Source: Paracoccus mutanolyticus | Lineage (GTDB): Bacteria > Pseudomonadota > Alphaproteobacteria > Rhodobacterales > Rhodobacteraceae | Direction of reading: 5' to 3' | NCBI RefSeq assembly: GCF_003285265.1 | Contig: NZ_CP030239.1 | Span: forward strand, 496,001 to 560,000 | DNA length: 64,000 nt | Shown: positions 18,812-27,719 of the stretch, one piece after another | How the letters are laid out: the number at the start of each line of letters is the position of its first letter | Numbering within the stretch: the first letter of the stretch is position 1 | Position numbers and translations under genes: made by a program | Notes under the pieces: model-generated | What the model saw: only the letters and a program-made list of their open reading frames with translations | Told to the model about the DNA's origin: nothing | Databases searched by the model: none

Positions 18812-19158
18812 GCCAGGGACTCCTCTTTGGCGATACAGACCAGATAGCGGCCGGGTCGGTCGCTCTCGGCCACGGCTTCGATGCGAAAGCGGCGCTCGGC
18901 GGGGCCCGCGCCCAGCCGCAGCCGCTGCTCGGGGCGCGGGCGGCGCGGGTCGCCGGCAGCCGCCGCCCGGACGGTGATCCGCCAGTTGACGACGCTTTGC
19001 GCCCCCACCTCGGCGAACCGTTCAGCCCCCGCACCCGACCGCATTTCCGCCCAGATCCGTCCGATCGGCTGCCAGGACAGCGCAAAGCCGCCCATGCCGT
19101 CTGCCGCCCGGACCGGAGATTCCAGGACCAGCGGCACAGTCAGACGCGGCAGGTTCAT
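18808..19158 (-). CDS. GTA g7, head-tail adaptor/stopper protein
   Basis: A 116-residue phage head-tail joining protein (SPP1 gp16-type): RLTVPLVLESPVRAADGMGG, WQPIGRIWAEMRSGAGAERF and RFRIEAVAESDRPGRYLVC. It forms a ring below the portal. It overlaps g8 (ATGA) and the recovered g6 3' end. Confidence 0.9.
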   Translation of the reverse strand: MNLPRLTVPLVLESPVRAADGMGGFALSWQPIGRIWAEMRSGAGAERFAEVGAQSVVNWRITVRAAAAGDPRRPRPEQRLRLGAGPAERRFRIEAVAESDRPGRYLVCIAKEESLA

Positions 19159-19767
19159 GCCCGGCCGCGCGAAGCACCGCGCCCCCCCAGCACCCGGACC
19201 GAGCGCCAGCGCTCGATCAGCGCGCCGACACTGAAGGGCATCGCCGCCTGCGTGCCCTCGAACACCCGGTCCTCGTGATAGCGCGCAGCCACATCAGGAC
19301 GCCTGCGCCAGATCGGCCGGCACCGAACCCAGGCACGGGCCAACCCGCGGCAAACGTCCGGTCACGAACCCCGCCTCCGGCACCGCCGGCAGGCAGCCGC
19401 CCCGGGGCAGCAGCATCGGCCGCTGCATGTCCGGCGCCAGCCGATAGACCCCGGGATCGACCAGCGTAACCTCACCCGCGCCATCGTCCATCTCGACCCG
19501 CTCGACGGCATTGACGGGCGCCAGCGGCAGCGGCTGGCCGGCCGGATCGCGCCAGTCCTCCAGCCGCAGCCGGAACTGCCGCGCCAGCAGCACCTTGCCG
19601 GTGCGCGCCTCGATCGTGGCGATGGCAGCGCGCAGAAAGCCCGCCAGCGCCAGCGTCTCGGCCTCGTCCTGGGCCATCTCGAAACCCGATCCCAGCCGCA
19701 GGTGCTCGCGCAGCCCCGCGACTGGCAACGCCGCCAGCGCCGGCGCCGTCAATTCCACAAGCATCAT
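19155..19767 (-). CDS. GTA g6, head-tail connector, one frameshift
   Basis: A head-tail connector of the phage_gp6-like family. The N-terminal part reads MMLVELTAPALAALPVAGLR, then a helical region and GVYRLAPDMQRPMLLPRGG. The first frame stops at 19294, just after VPADLAQAS. The expected C-terminus continues in another frame as ARYHEDRVFEGTQAAMPFSV and IERWRSVRVLGGRG, ending at 19155 and overlapping g7. The join is near 19,290 to 19,300. A GGAGGTTCG ribosome site precedes the ATG at 19767. Confidence 0.85.
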
Positions 19768-19902
19768 CTTCGAACCTCCGTTCGCACGGTCGCTGCGTTC
19801 CATTCGGACGAAAAAGGGGGCCGCGCGTGTCCGCCCATGCGCGCGCGGACAGCTTTGCCGGTAAAGCGGCACTGGCCGCGCGGCCCCCGCTTCGGCCGTG
19901 GA

Positions 19903-21062
19903 TCAGCCGAAGACCATCAGCTTGATGGCGCGGGCGTCGGTGACGCCGCCACCGACGCGCTTGGTGGCATAGAACAGCACATGCGGCTTGGCCGAGAAGG
20001 GGTCGCGCAGCACCCGCAGGTCGGGACGCTCGACGATGGTATAGCCCGACTTGAAGTCACCGAACGCGATCGAGGCCGAGCCGTTGGCGATATCGGGCAT
20101 GTCCTCGCACAGCAGCACCGGATAGCCCAGCAGCTGCGGCGGCTGGCCCATCGCCAGGCTGTCGGCCCACAGGAAGCGGCCGTCCGTGTCGCGCATCTTG
20201 CGCACGGCGGCGGCAGTCTTCGAGTTCATGACGAAGGTCGCATTGGCCCGGTATTGCGCGCCCAGCGCATAGACCAGGTCGATCAGCGCGTTCGCCGGGT
20301 TGGTCGCCGCGAAATCGCCCGTTGCGCCCGAGGCGATGGTCCCGATCTGCACGTTGGTCGCGGTGGCGTTCGCGGCGCGGGCATGGGTCAGGAACCCCTT
20401 GGGCTTGTTCGTGCCGTCGCCGCTGATGAAGGCGGTCGCTTCGGCGCGGATGAACTTGTCGGCGATCCGGCCGGCCAGCCAGCTTTCGACGTCGAAGGCC
20501 GCGTCGTCCAGCAGGCGCTGGCTGGCCTTCGGCATGGCCGACAGCTCGTGGACCGGGATCACCACGCGGGTCACGGTCGCGGTGCCGGTCTCGGCCTGGG
20601 CCGCGGCCTCGGTCGCCCAGCCGCTGGCGATGTCGCCCATGTCGACCAGCTTCTCGAGGACGTGGTTCACCTCTGGCTGACAAAGTTTGCCGGCAGCGCG
20701 CTGGTGCTGTTCAGCGCCTTCTGCTCCTGCAGCGCCACCGTCGGCGGCCAGGAACCCCCGTCCGAGGTCGAGGTCATGGCCTTGCCCTCCAGCGGCAGCC
20801 CGCGCAGCGCGCCGTCGTCGCCGTGGCGCACATAGGCGTCGAACGCCTTCTGGTGCGGCGCGCCCGCATCGGCCTCGACCGACAGAGGGGCGCGAGCGCG
20901 GGAAAGGGTCTTGCGGTCCAGCATGGTCATGCGATCTTCCTGTGCTTCCAGTCGTTTCTGAATATCGGAACGGAATGCCTTGAGTTCGCTGACGAACCCC
21001 AGCATCTCGGCCCCCAGGTCGCCGGGCATGTCCGCCCCGGCCGCGGCTTTCACCTCGGTCAT
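19903..21062 (-). CDS. GTA g5, HK97-type major capsid protein, frameshifted
   Basis: The N-terminal scaffold-like region (MTEVKAAAGADMPGDLGAEM, coiled coil FRSDIQKRLEAQEDRMTML) leads into the linker APHQKAFDAYVRHGD and the capsid-family sequence EGKAMTSTSDGGS. The frame is then disturbed between about 20,690 and 20,760. It recovers as DMGDIASGWATEAAAQAETG and runs to the end (SGYTIVERPDLRVLRDPFS, DARAIKLMVFG). The span of about 386 codons matches HK97-fold GTA capsids. It would build the small head that packages host DNA. Confidence 0.9.
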
Positions 21063-21084
21063 CGTCCCCTCCATCTGGTGAAAT

Positions 21085-21621
21085 TCACTCGGCGCGCAGC
21101 GCCTGCGCCGCGGCCCGGAAGGCCGCCGCCAGTTCCAACGCGCCATCGGACTTGCGCCCGACCTTGGCCTCGGCGAGCATCGGGAAGGTCACCAGCGACA
21201 CCTCCCACAGCTCGACCTCGGACAGCAGCCGGCGCCCCTTGGCGTCGCGCTCGGCGGAAATCGTGCGATAGCCGATCGACAGCCCGTCGATGGCGCCCGC
21301 CGCAATCAGCGCGGCGGCCTCGCGGGCCTGCCCGATCTCGGGCAGCAGCCTGCCCTTGACCCACAGGCCCTTCTCGTCCTCGCGGATCTCGTCCCAGACG
21401 CCGATGGGCTTGGCCGGGTCGTGCTGCCACAGCATCCGCACCTTGTCGCCCCGAGCTGCCAGCCGCTTCAGGCTGGCCGCATAGGCGCCCCTCCGGACGA
21501 TGTCGCCGCCCTGGTCGGTCAGCCCGAACAGGCTCGCATAGCCTTCCAGTTGCGTGCCGTCCGCCACCAGCGCCGAGCCCGGGGCGAACTTCAGTTCCAA
21601 CCCGTAATCCTTTGAATTCAC
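21085..21621 (-). CDS. GTA g4, HK97-family prohead protease
   Basis: A 178-residue capsid maturation protease: LEGYASLFGLTDQGGDIVRR, the catalytic histidine in VRMLWQHDPAKPIG, and the serine in AIDGLSIGYRTISAERD. It trims the N-terminal region of the capsid protein during head maturation. The coding frame is intact, and the gene sits 22 bases upstream of the capsid gene in the transcription direction. Confidence 0.94.
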   Translation of the reverse strand: MNSKDYGLELKFAPGSALVADGTQLEGYASLFGLTDQGGDIVRRGAYAASLKRLAARGDKVRMLWQHDPAKPIGVWDEIREDEKGLWVKGRLLPEIGQAREAAALIAAGAIDGLSIGYRTISAERDAKGRRLLSEVELWEVSLVTFPMLAEAKVGRKSDGALELAAAFRAAAQALRAE

Positions 21622-21622
21622 G

Positions 21623-21856
21623 TCAGCCTCCTTTCGGGGTAAAGGTCAGGATCGACTGCACCGCTTGGGTCAGGATCACCGCGACGACGCCATAGACCGT
21701 CATCCACAACCGCCGCTCCAGCCCCTCGATCAGCGACTCGATCCGCTCCAGCCGCCGCTCGACCTGCCCGAACTGCAGCGCCATGATCCGCTCCTGCGTG
21801 TCGAAGCGCTGGTCGTGCCAGCCGAAGGGCTCCTTCACGAAACGCGAGCCCTCCAT
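21623..21856 (-). CDS. GTA g3.5, small head-formation protein
   Basis: A 77-residue protein. It has an aromatic, charged N-terminus (FGWHDQRFDTQERIM), a coiled coil (QVERRLERIESLIEGLERRL) and one membrane-like helix (VYGVVAVILTQAVQSILTF). Position between portal and protease and this pattern match the GTA head-formation protein of the RCAP_rcc01685 type. It starts directly after the portal stop codon. Confidence 0.82.
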   Translation of the reverse strand: MEGSRFVKEPFGWHDQRFDTQERIMALQFGQVERRLERIESLIEGLERRLWMTVYGVVAVILTQAVQSILTFTPKGG

Positions 21857-23041
21857 CTATTCCTCCGCCAGCGGCGGCAGGCCCAGCGCGGCCCGCTTCT
21901 CGGCATCGGTCAGAAACAGCGCCTCGCCGATCCGCTTCCACTGCCCGTCGCGCTCCTCGGCCAGGGCGGGCACCTGGTCGGGGTCGGCGCGCAGGTCGAT
22001 CTCGGCCCCCAGATGCTCGGACAGCCACCAGGCGACGGCGCTCGCGACCCGCGACACCAGCGGCAGCACGGTCAGGCGATAGAACGCCCGGTGCGCCTCG
22101 GCGTAATTGGCATAGGTCGCCTCGCCCGGAATGCCCATCAGCATCGGCGGCACGCCGAAGGCCTGGGCGATCTCCCGCGCCGCCGCCAGCTTGGTCTCGT
22201 GGAACTCCATGTCGCTGGGGCTGAACCCCATCGGCTTCCAGTCCAGCCCCCCCTCCAGCAGCATCGGCCGCCCGGCGTTCCGCGCGCCCTGGTGATGCAT
22301 CTCCATCTCGCTCACCAGCCGGTCGTACTGGTCGGACGACAGGCTGCCCTGCCCGTCCGCCCCCTTGTAGACGATGGCGCCGCTCGGCCGGGCCGCGTTG
22401 TCCAGCAGCGCCTTGGACCAGCTTGACGCGCTGTTGTGCACATCCACCGCCACCGCCGCCGCCTGCATGGGCGACAGGCCGTAATGGTCGTCCAGCGGGT
22501 GGAAGCTCTTGATGTGGCAGATCGGGTCGGGACTGCCCACCATGTCGAAGCGGACCTTGCGCCCGCCGACCGCGTATTCATAGGCCGCGGGCCAGCCATC
22601 CGGCCCCGGCACCACCGCCATCCGGTCCGAGCGCAGGACGTGCAATTCCCCCGGCAGCCCCTTGGCGCCCTCGCCCACCGCCTCCAGATAGCCGTTGCCG
22701 CTCAGCAGGATCTGGCCGTACAGCGCCTCGAACAGTTCGGCCCGGCCCTGGCCGATGTTGGGCCGCCGCAGCAGGTCCAGCACCGGGTGCGTGTCATAGC
22801 GCCGCTCGCGGTCCTGGCACAAAAGCGGCACGGCGGCGGCGGCCTCGGCGATAAGCCGCACGGCGCGGAACCCGACCGGATTGCCGGCAAACCCGGCATT
22901 GGTCAGGCTGACCGTGTCGCGCGGCGACCAGACCACCCGCCCCGAGCCCGCCGCCAGCGCCACCACCTTGCCCGCGGCGCTCGCCTTTTTCTCGACTTCG
23001 ACGGCGGGCGCAGCCGCTCGCCCGAACCAGGGAAATGCCAT
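21857..23041 (-). CDS. GTA g3, HK97-family portal protein
   Basis: A 394-residue portal, the dodecameric ring through which DNA enters the head. It starts MAFPWFGRAAAPAVEVEKKA behind a strong AGGAGGGACCG ribosome site. The family core is seen in GFRAVRLIAEAAAAVPLLCQ, HPVLDLLRRPN, QILLSGNGYLEAVG, ICHIKSFHPLDDHYGLSPMQ and SPSDMEFHETKLAAAREIAQ. The open frame extends about 450 codons upstream, but that part overlaps the terminase in another frame and is a shadow. The length is typical for GTA and HK97 portals. Confidence 0.94.
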   Translation of the reverse strand: MAFPWFGRAAAPAVEVEKKASAAGKVVALAAGSGRVVWSPRDTVSLTNAGFAGNPVGFRAVRLIAEAAAAVPLLCQDRERRYDTHPVLDLLRRPNIGQGRAELFEALYGQILLSGNGYLEAVGEGAKGLPGELHVLRSDRMAVVPGPDGWPAAYEYAVGGRKVRFDMVGSPDPICHIKSFHPLDDHYGLSPMQAAAVAVDVHNSASSWSKALLDNAARPSGAIVYKGADGQGSLSSDQYDRLVSEMEMHHQGARNAGRPMLLEGGLDWKPMGFSPSDMEFHETKLAAAREIAQAFGVPPMLMGIPGEATYANYAEAHRAFYRLTVLPLVSRVASAVAWWLSEHLGAEIDLRADPDQVPALAEERDGQWKRIGEALFLTDAEKRAALGLPPLAEE

Positions 23042-23088
23042 CGGTCCCTCCTGAAATCCCATTGAAAAAGGGCCGCCAAGGGCGACCC

Positions 23089-24492
23089 TTAGCGCACCAG
23101 CAAACTCTTCCGCTTCGCTTCCGAGATTTGCGTGCGATCTCCCCGGGGCAGAGCCCCAGCCGATGGCGAACCCCGTCGCCGCGTGCCGCGACGAACCGGA
23201 AGAGCGCGCCGCCTCTTCCAGACCATCTCCAGCCAACCTCGGCGGTTGGATCGCCCGCCCGTTCCGGCCACGCTCATGCGGCACATCTGGTCCTCCAGGG
23301 CGCCAAGGCGGCGCAGGTGATGCACCCGCCCCTGCTCGTACAGCGCCGCGACCGGCTCGGCCCGCAGCCCCTTGCCGCGGCCGGCGCGCAGGGCCCGGAA
23401 CGGCACCAGCGGGTCGATCTGGCGGATCACGCTCTCGACCAGATCGCCGCCCTGGTTGACCTCGGCCACCAGCCGCTCGGCGCCATGCCGGTCCATCGCG
23501 GCAATCGCGGCGCGCGCCCAGTCCGTCGGCCCGCCCCGGACCGTGGCGTCCTCCAGCACATAGGCCCGCCATTCCGTCACCGGCCCCTCGGCCAGAACGC
23601 CCGCGACCACGATCCCGCATTCGTCGGACGCCGCACCCGCCGTCACCGCCGGATCGACAGCCACGACCACGCGCGACAGTTTCGGCGCCCGGTCCACCCG
23701 GCAGCGCTCGACCATCGCGGTCGTCCACAGTGCGCCTTCGACATCCTCCAGAAGCAGCCCTTCCAGCTCCTGCCGGCCCAGCCGCGTGCCGGCATAGCGG
23801 CTTTCGACCTCGGCCAGGAAGCTCTCGGCCAGATAGGCGCGGTTGGCGTCCGTCGGCGCATGGGTGGTGACGGTCGAGGCGTTGCCCAGAATCCGCTTCA
23901 GCACCCCCACATTGCGCGGTGTCGTGGTGACGACCTGCTGCGGATGCTCGCCCAGACGCAGCGCGAATTGCAGCATGTCCCAGCTGTCCTCGGCCTTCTT
24001 CCACTTGGCCAGTTCGTCGACCCAGGCGGCATCGAACTGCGGCCCGCGCAGGGCCTCGGGCTCGTGCGCCGAATAGACCTGCGCGGTCGCGCCATTGGGC
24101 CAGATCAGCCGCCGCCGCCCCGCCTCCCAGACCGGACGCCGGTCCGGGGGCGAACAGGCCAGAATCCCCGACTCGCCAAAGACCATCACGTCCCGCGCCT
24201 GGTCGAAGGTCTCGCTGACCAGCGCCACGCGATGCGCGCGGCCCGGCGCATCCGGCGTCGCCCCCTCGACCTGGGACCGCACCCATTCGGACCCGGCGCG
24301 GGTCTTGCCCGCGCCGCGCCCGCCCATGATGACCCAGGTCTTCCAGTCGCCCTCGGGCGGCAACTGGTGCGGCAGCGCCCAGAACTCGAACAGCCACGGC
24401 AGCGCCGCCAGCGCATTGCTGCTCAACCCCTCCAGGAAGGCGTCAACTTCCTCCGGCTCTGCGCAGGCAAGCCAGGCGGCGCCCGATTTCAT
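23089..24492 (-). CDS. GTA g2, large terminase (TerL)
   Basis: DNA-packaging motor. The ATPase part shows the Walker A motif (VIMGGRGAGKTRAG) and Walker B motif (FDAAWVDELAKW) plus VVTTTPRNVGVL. The nuclease part shows VVVAVDPAVT and VAEVNQGGDLVE. GTA terminases cut host DNA by headful rather than at a cos or pac site. The start at 24492 (MKSGAAWLACAEPEEV) is chosen; an ATG at 24561 is in frame. The last roughly 55 residues (after AGTGGRS) do not read like the usual SPDRxDALVWAL ending and run across a GGGGCTCTGCCCC palindrome. Confidence 0.92.
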   Translation of the reverse strand: MKSGAAWLACAEPEEVDAFLEGLSSNALAALPWLFEFWALPHQLPPEGDWKTWVIMGGRGAGKTRAGSEWVRSQVEGATPDAPGRAHRVALVSETFDQARDVMVFGESGILACSPPDRRPVWEAGRRRLIWPNGATAQVYSAHEPEALRGPQFDAAWVDELAKWKKAEDSWDMLQFALRLGEHPQQVVTTTPRNVGVLKRILGNASTVTTHAPTDANRAYLAESFLAEVESRYAGTRLGRQELEGLLLEDVEGALWTTAMVERCRVDRAPKLSRVVVAVDPAVTAGAASDECGIVVAGVLAEGPVTEWRAYVLEDATVRGGPTDWARAAIAAMDRHGAERLVAEVNQGGDLVESVIRQIDPLVPFRALRAGRGKGLRAEPVAALYEQGRVHHLRRLGALEDQMCRMSVAGTGGRSNRRGWLEMVWKRRRALPVRRGTRRRGSPSAGALPRGDRTQISEAKRKSLLVR

Positions 24493-24805
24493 CTCGTGCC
24501 GCGACAAGGTCGAGTGCGCCTGCACCGACCTGTCCGGCAGCATCCTTGCGTAGCTTGTCAACCTTGCCCCTTTCCTCCAGCACCATCTTGGTCGCTTCCC
24601 GCAGAGAGCGCACCAGATTGCCGGACTCTTTCAGATCACCTGCGTCCCCCGCCTCGATCTTTTCCCGCAAGCGGGTCAGATCGGCGGCATAGGACCAGAA
24701 CAGCCCGTCGGCGATGTCCAGCACGTCCATCTCGGTCGCCTCCTCGGCGACCGACGCGAACGGTCCTTCCGGTGGCTCCTGCCCCGGATCGAAGTTTACT
24801 GTCAT
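24443..24805 (-). CDS. GTA g1, small terminase-like protein
   Basis: A 120-residue mostly helical acidic protein at the head of the GTA cluster. It reads MTVNFDPGQEPPEGPFASVA, then DIADGLFWSYAADLTRLREK and a coiled coil, SLREATKMVLEERGKVDKLR. Position and composition match the small terminase (gene 1) of Rhodobacterales GTA, which is short and lacks strong DNA specificity. It overlaps the TerL start by 50 bases. The start at 24805 is chosen over an upstream codon because it follows the leader hairpin directly. Confidence 0.78.
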   Translation of the reverse strand: MTVNFDPGQEPPEGPFASVAEEATEMDVLDIADGLFWSYAADLTRLREKIEAGDAGDLKESGNLVRSLREATKMVLEERGKVDKLRKDAAGQVGAGALDLVAARDEIGRRLACLRRAGGS

Positions 24806-24853
24806 TCCTGATACGCCTTGCCCTCGTGTGCCTGTCCGCACGAGCGAGACATG

Positions 24854-24888
24854 AAAAAAGCGGCCTCGGTCCCTCGACCCGGCCGCTT
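24854..24888 (-). terminator. Terminator-like hairpin in the GTA 5' leader
   Basis: On the minus strand GGCC-type arms AAGCGGCC/GGCCGCTT pair around a 15-base loop and are followed directly by TTTTTT, a textbook intrinsic terminator. It lies about 50 bases before the first GTA codon and about 25 bases after the putative promoter, so it may act as an attenuator of the GTA operon as well as stopping read-through from mltG. Confidence 0.6.
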
Positions 24889-24912
24889 GCCCATCTCTCC
24901 CAGCATGGATAA

Positions 24913-24964
24913 GTTCTACCTTAGGGTGTTCGCACAGTCAACGCAAAACCACTGGTTGCGCAAC
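24913..24964 (-). promoter_or_regulatory. Putative GTA operon promoter with upstream palindrome
   Basis: Read on the minus strand, TTGACT (24941-24936), a 17-base spacer and TAGAAC (24918-24913) form a good sigma-70-type promoter aimed at the GTA genes. Upstream of the -35 box is the perfect palindrome GTTGCGCAAC (24955-24964), a possible activator site. In R. capsulatus the GTA promoter is switched on by GafA; whether this palindrome is such a site is inference. Confidence 0.5.
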
Positions 24965-25030
24965 TCTCTGTTAATTTCCCTTCAGAAACAATGAACTTTG
25001 CCACGCAACACCCCAGCGCGCGGCCACGCA

Positions 25031-25052
25031 ACAGGGGCGGCATCGCCCCTGT
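25031..25052 (-). terminator. Hairpin downstream of mltG
   Basis: ACAGGGGC and GCCCCTGT pair around GGCATC, 13 bases after the mltG stop. There is no T run after it, so it may be an RNA-stabilising or weak termination hairpin. Confidence 0.4.
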
Positions 25053-25064
25053 GATACCCCGAAT

Positions 25065-26240
25065 CTAGTCGCCCTGGACCGGCGACATGGCCTGCCCGCG
25101 CTGCCGTTCGATCTCGCGCCAGCGCCGGACGTTCTGGTTGTGCTCCTCCAGCGTGCGGGCAAAGGCGTGCCCGCCGCTGCCATCGGCCACGAAGAACACA
25201 TAGTCCGAATCGTCCGGGTCCAGCGCCGCCTCGATCGAGGCGCGCCCCGGGTTCGCGATCGGCGTCGGCGGCAGGCCCGCGATCTGATAGGTGTTGTAAG
25301 GTGTGCGCCGCCGCAGCTCGGACCCGCGGATGCCGCGATCCAGCACGCCCTTGCCTTGGGTAATGCCATAGATCACGGTCGGGTCCGTCTCCAGCCGCAT
25401 GCCCTGGCGCAGGCGGTTGACAAAGACGCTGGCGACCAGCCGCCGCTCGTCCGGGACCGCCGTTTCCTTCTCGATTATCGAGGCCATGATCAGCGCCTCC
25501 TGCGGCGTCCGATAGGGCAGCCCGGTCTCGCGCGCCTCCCAGGCCTGGGCCAGGAAATTCGCCTGCCGCCGCGCCATTTCGGCCAGCAGCGTGGCGCGGT
25601 CCGCGCCCTTCTGCACGTCATAGGTGTCGGGGGCCAGGCTCCCCTCCTCGGGAAGGTCCGCGACCTCGCCGGCCAGGAAGCCGGCCTGCTTCAGCCCCTC
25701 GACCACCTGCCAACTGGTGACGCCCTCGGCCACCGCGATGCGAAGCCGCGCATCGGGCCGCGCCTCGGCAGCCTGGATCGGCGCCGGAACCGGCTCGCCG
25801 GGGATGTATTTCGCCTGCTCGGCCATCTGACCCGTGGCGGCGTCGGTGTCGCGCAGGATGACCGAGTTCTCGCGCACGCCGATGCGGAACACGATCTCGG
25901 TCCCGCAGGTGCTGGGCCCGCCGGCGGTGATCGCGGCGACCACGTCGGCCATGCTCGCGCCCGGCGGCATCAGGTAGGATCCGTATTTCAGGTCGCGCGA
26001 CTTGCCCGCATAATCGGCGCCCGCGCGAAAGATATAGGCGTTCGACACCACGCCCTGCGCCGCCAGGCTTTCGCTGACCGCGCTCAGGCTTGCGCCCGGC
26101 GGCACGCGCACGCAGGATGCGACGGCGCCGGGCCCGGGGGCAGTGTATTGGTGCTTGGCCCAGGCCACCGCCGCCGCCACGGCGATCAGGATGACGATCA
26201 GCAGCGTCAGGAAGTTCGACGCGACGTGGCGCCAGATCAT
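25065..26240 (-). CDS. mltG: Endolytic murein transglycosylase MltG
   Basis: Inner-membrane lytic transglycosylase that cuts nascent glycan strands and so sets their length. It has 391 residues: one N-terminal membrane helix ([19 protein letters not shown]), a LysM-like region, then the YceG domain with the catalytic glutamate in [19 protein letters not shown] and the conserved [11 protein letters not shown] and [17 protein letters not shown]. Its ATG overlaps the fabF stop as ATGA. The fabF-mltG pair is a conserved arrangement. It is the last gene before the GTA cluster. Confidence 0.95.
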   Translation of the reverse strand: MIWRHVASNFLTLLIVILIAVAAAVAWAKHQYTAPGPGAVASCVRVPPGASLSAVSESLAAQGVVSNAYIFRAGADYAGKSRDLKYGSYLMPPGASMADVVAAITAGGPSTCGTEIVFRIGVRENSVILRDTDAATGQMAEQAKYIPGEPVPAPIQAAEARPDARLRIAVAEGVTSWQVVEGLKQAGFLAGEVADLPEEGSLAPDTYDVQKGADRATLLAEMARRQANFLAQAWEARETGLPYRTPQEALIMASIIEKETAVPDERRLVASVFVNRLRQGMRLETDPTVIYGITQGKGVLDRGIRGSELRRRTPYNTYQIAGLPPTPIANPGRASIEAALDPDDSDYVFFVADGSGGHAFARTLEEHNQNVRRWREIERQRGQAMSPVQGD

Positions 26241-27498
26241 TCGGCCGCCCGCCCCATCACCAGGCTTGCGTTGGTGCCGCCAAAGCCGAAGCTGTTGGAC
26301 AGCACATAATCCACCTTGCGGCGCACGGCAGCATTGGCGGCCAGGTCGATGGGCGTCTCGCGCGACGGATTGTCCAGGTTTATCGTCGGCGGGCAGATCT
26401 GGTCGCGGATCGCGAGGATGCAGAAGATCGCCTCGACCGCGCCCGCCGCGCCCAGCAGGTGCCCGATGCTGGACTTGGTCGAGGACATGACCACGTTCCC
26501 CGCCGCATTGCCCAGCATCCGCTCGACCGCGCCCAGTTCGATCACGTCGGCCATGGTCGAGGTGCCGTGCGCGTTGATGTAGTCGATATCGGCGGGCGAC
26601 AGGTTCGCCCGCTTCAAGGCATTGGTCATGCTGCGGAAACCGCCATCGCCATCCTCGCTGGGGGCGGTGATGTGATAGGCGTCGCCCGACATGCCGTAAC
26701 CCAGCACCTCGGCATAGATCTTGGCGCCGCGCGCCTTGGCGTGCTCGTATTCCTCAAGGATGACGATGCCCGCGCCCTCGCCCATGACGAATCCGTCGCG
26801 GTCCTCGTCCCAGGGGCGGCTCGCGGCCTGGGATCGTCCTCGCGCCTGGTCGACAGCGCCTTGCAGGCGTTGAAGCCCGCGACGCCGATCTCGCAGATCG
26901 GGCTTTCGGCGCCGCCCGCGACCATCACGTCGGCATCCCCCAGCGCGATCAGCCGCGCCGCGTCGCCGATGGCGTGCGCGCCCGTGGAACAGGCCGTGAC
27001 GACCGCATGGTTCGGCCCCTTGAAGCCAAACCGGATGCTGACCTGCCCCGACACCAGGTTGATCAGCGCGCCGGGAATGAAGAAGGGCGAGACCCGCTTG
27101 GCCCCGCGTTCCTTGATCAGCACGGCCGTGTCGGCGATCGAGGACAGCCCGCCGATGCCCGAGCCGATCATGACGCCGGTGCGCTCGCGCTCATCCTCGT
27201 TGGCGGGAACCCAGCCCGAATCCTTGACCGCCTGTTCGGCGGCGGCCATGCCGTACAGGATGAAGTCGTCGACCTTGCGCCGGTCCTTGGGCTCCATCCA
27301 GTCGTCGGGATTGAACGTGCCGTTCGTGCCATCGCCCAGCGGCAGTTCGCAGGCGTATTTCGTCGCAACGCCGCTGGTGTCGAACCGCGTGATCGGCCCG
27401 GCCCCGGATTCCCCCGCCAAAAGGCGCTTCCAGGTCTCTTCGACCCCCGAGGCCAGCGGCGTAACCATCCCAAGCCCGGTGACGACAACTCTGCGCAT
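26237..27498 (-). CDS. fabF: Beta-ketoacyl-ACP synthase II, one frameshift
   Basis: Elongating condensing enzyme of fatty-acid synthesis. It starts [20 protein letters not shown]. The nucleophilic cysteine is in [20 protein letters not shown], and the two histidines are in [14 protein letters not shown] and [20 protein letters not shown]; it ends [14 protein letters not shown]. The frame is broken near 26,830: [19 protein letters not shown] is expected, and one C of a CCCC run (minus strand) is missing. Restoring it gives a normal protein of about 420 residues. As an essential gene, it is strong evidence that such breaks are sequence errors. Confidence 0.92.
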
Positions 27499-27719
27499 AG
27501 GCCGCTCCTTAACCCTGACGTAATCCGGCAGGTTCTACACGCCCCCCGGCCCTCGCGCAACGCCAAGCCTGCCGCGCCCGTTCCGGCCCGGGCCTGCCCG
27601 GCATCGGGCAGGGGCGCAACAGTCGCGCATCAAAGCGGCGGACCCCCGCTTGCGGCGTTGAACCCGGCCGGAATCCTCCTATTCTGCGGCGGTCCCGCCC
27701 CGATCAAAGGACGACCCGG

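Noticed and set aside
10253-24805. Ordinary temperate prophage
   Set aside because: No integrase, repressor, replication or lysis genes and no flanking tRNA or direct repeats; gene order and short tape measure fit a gene transfer agent.
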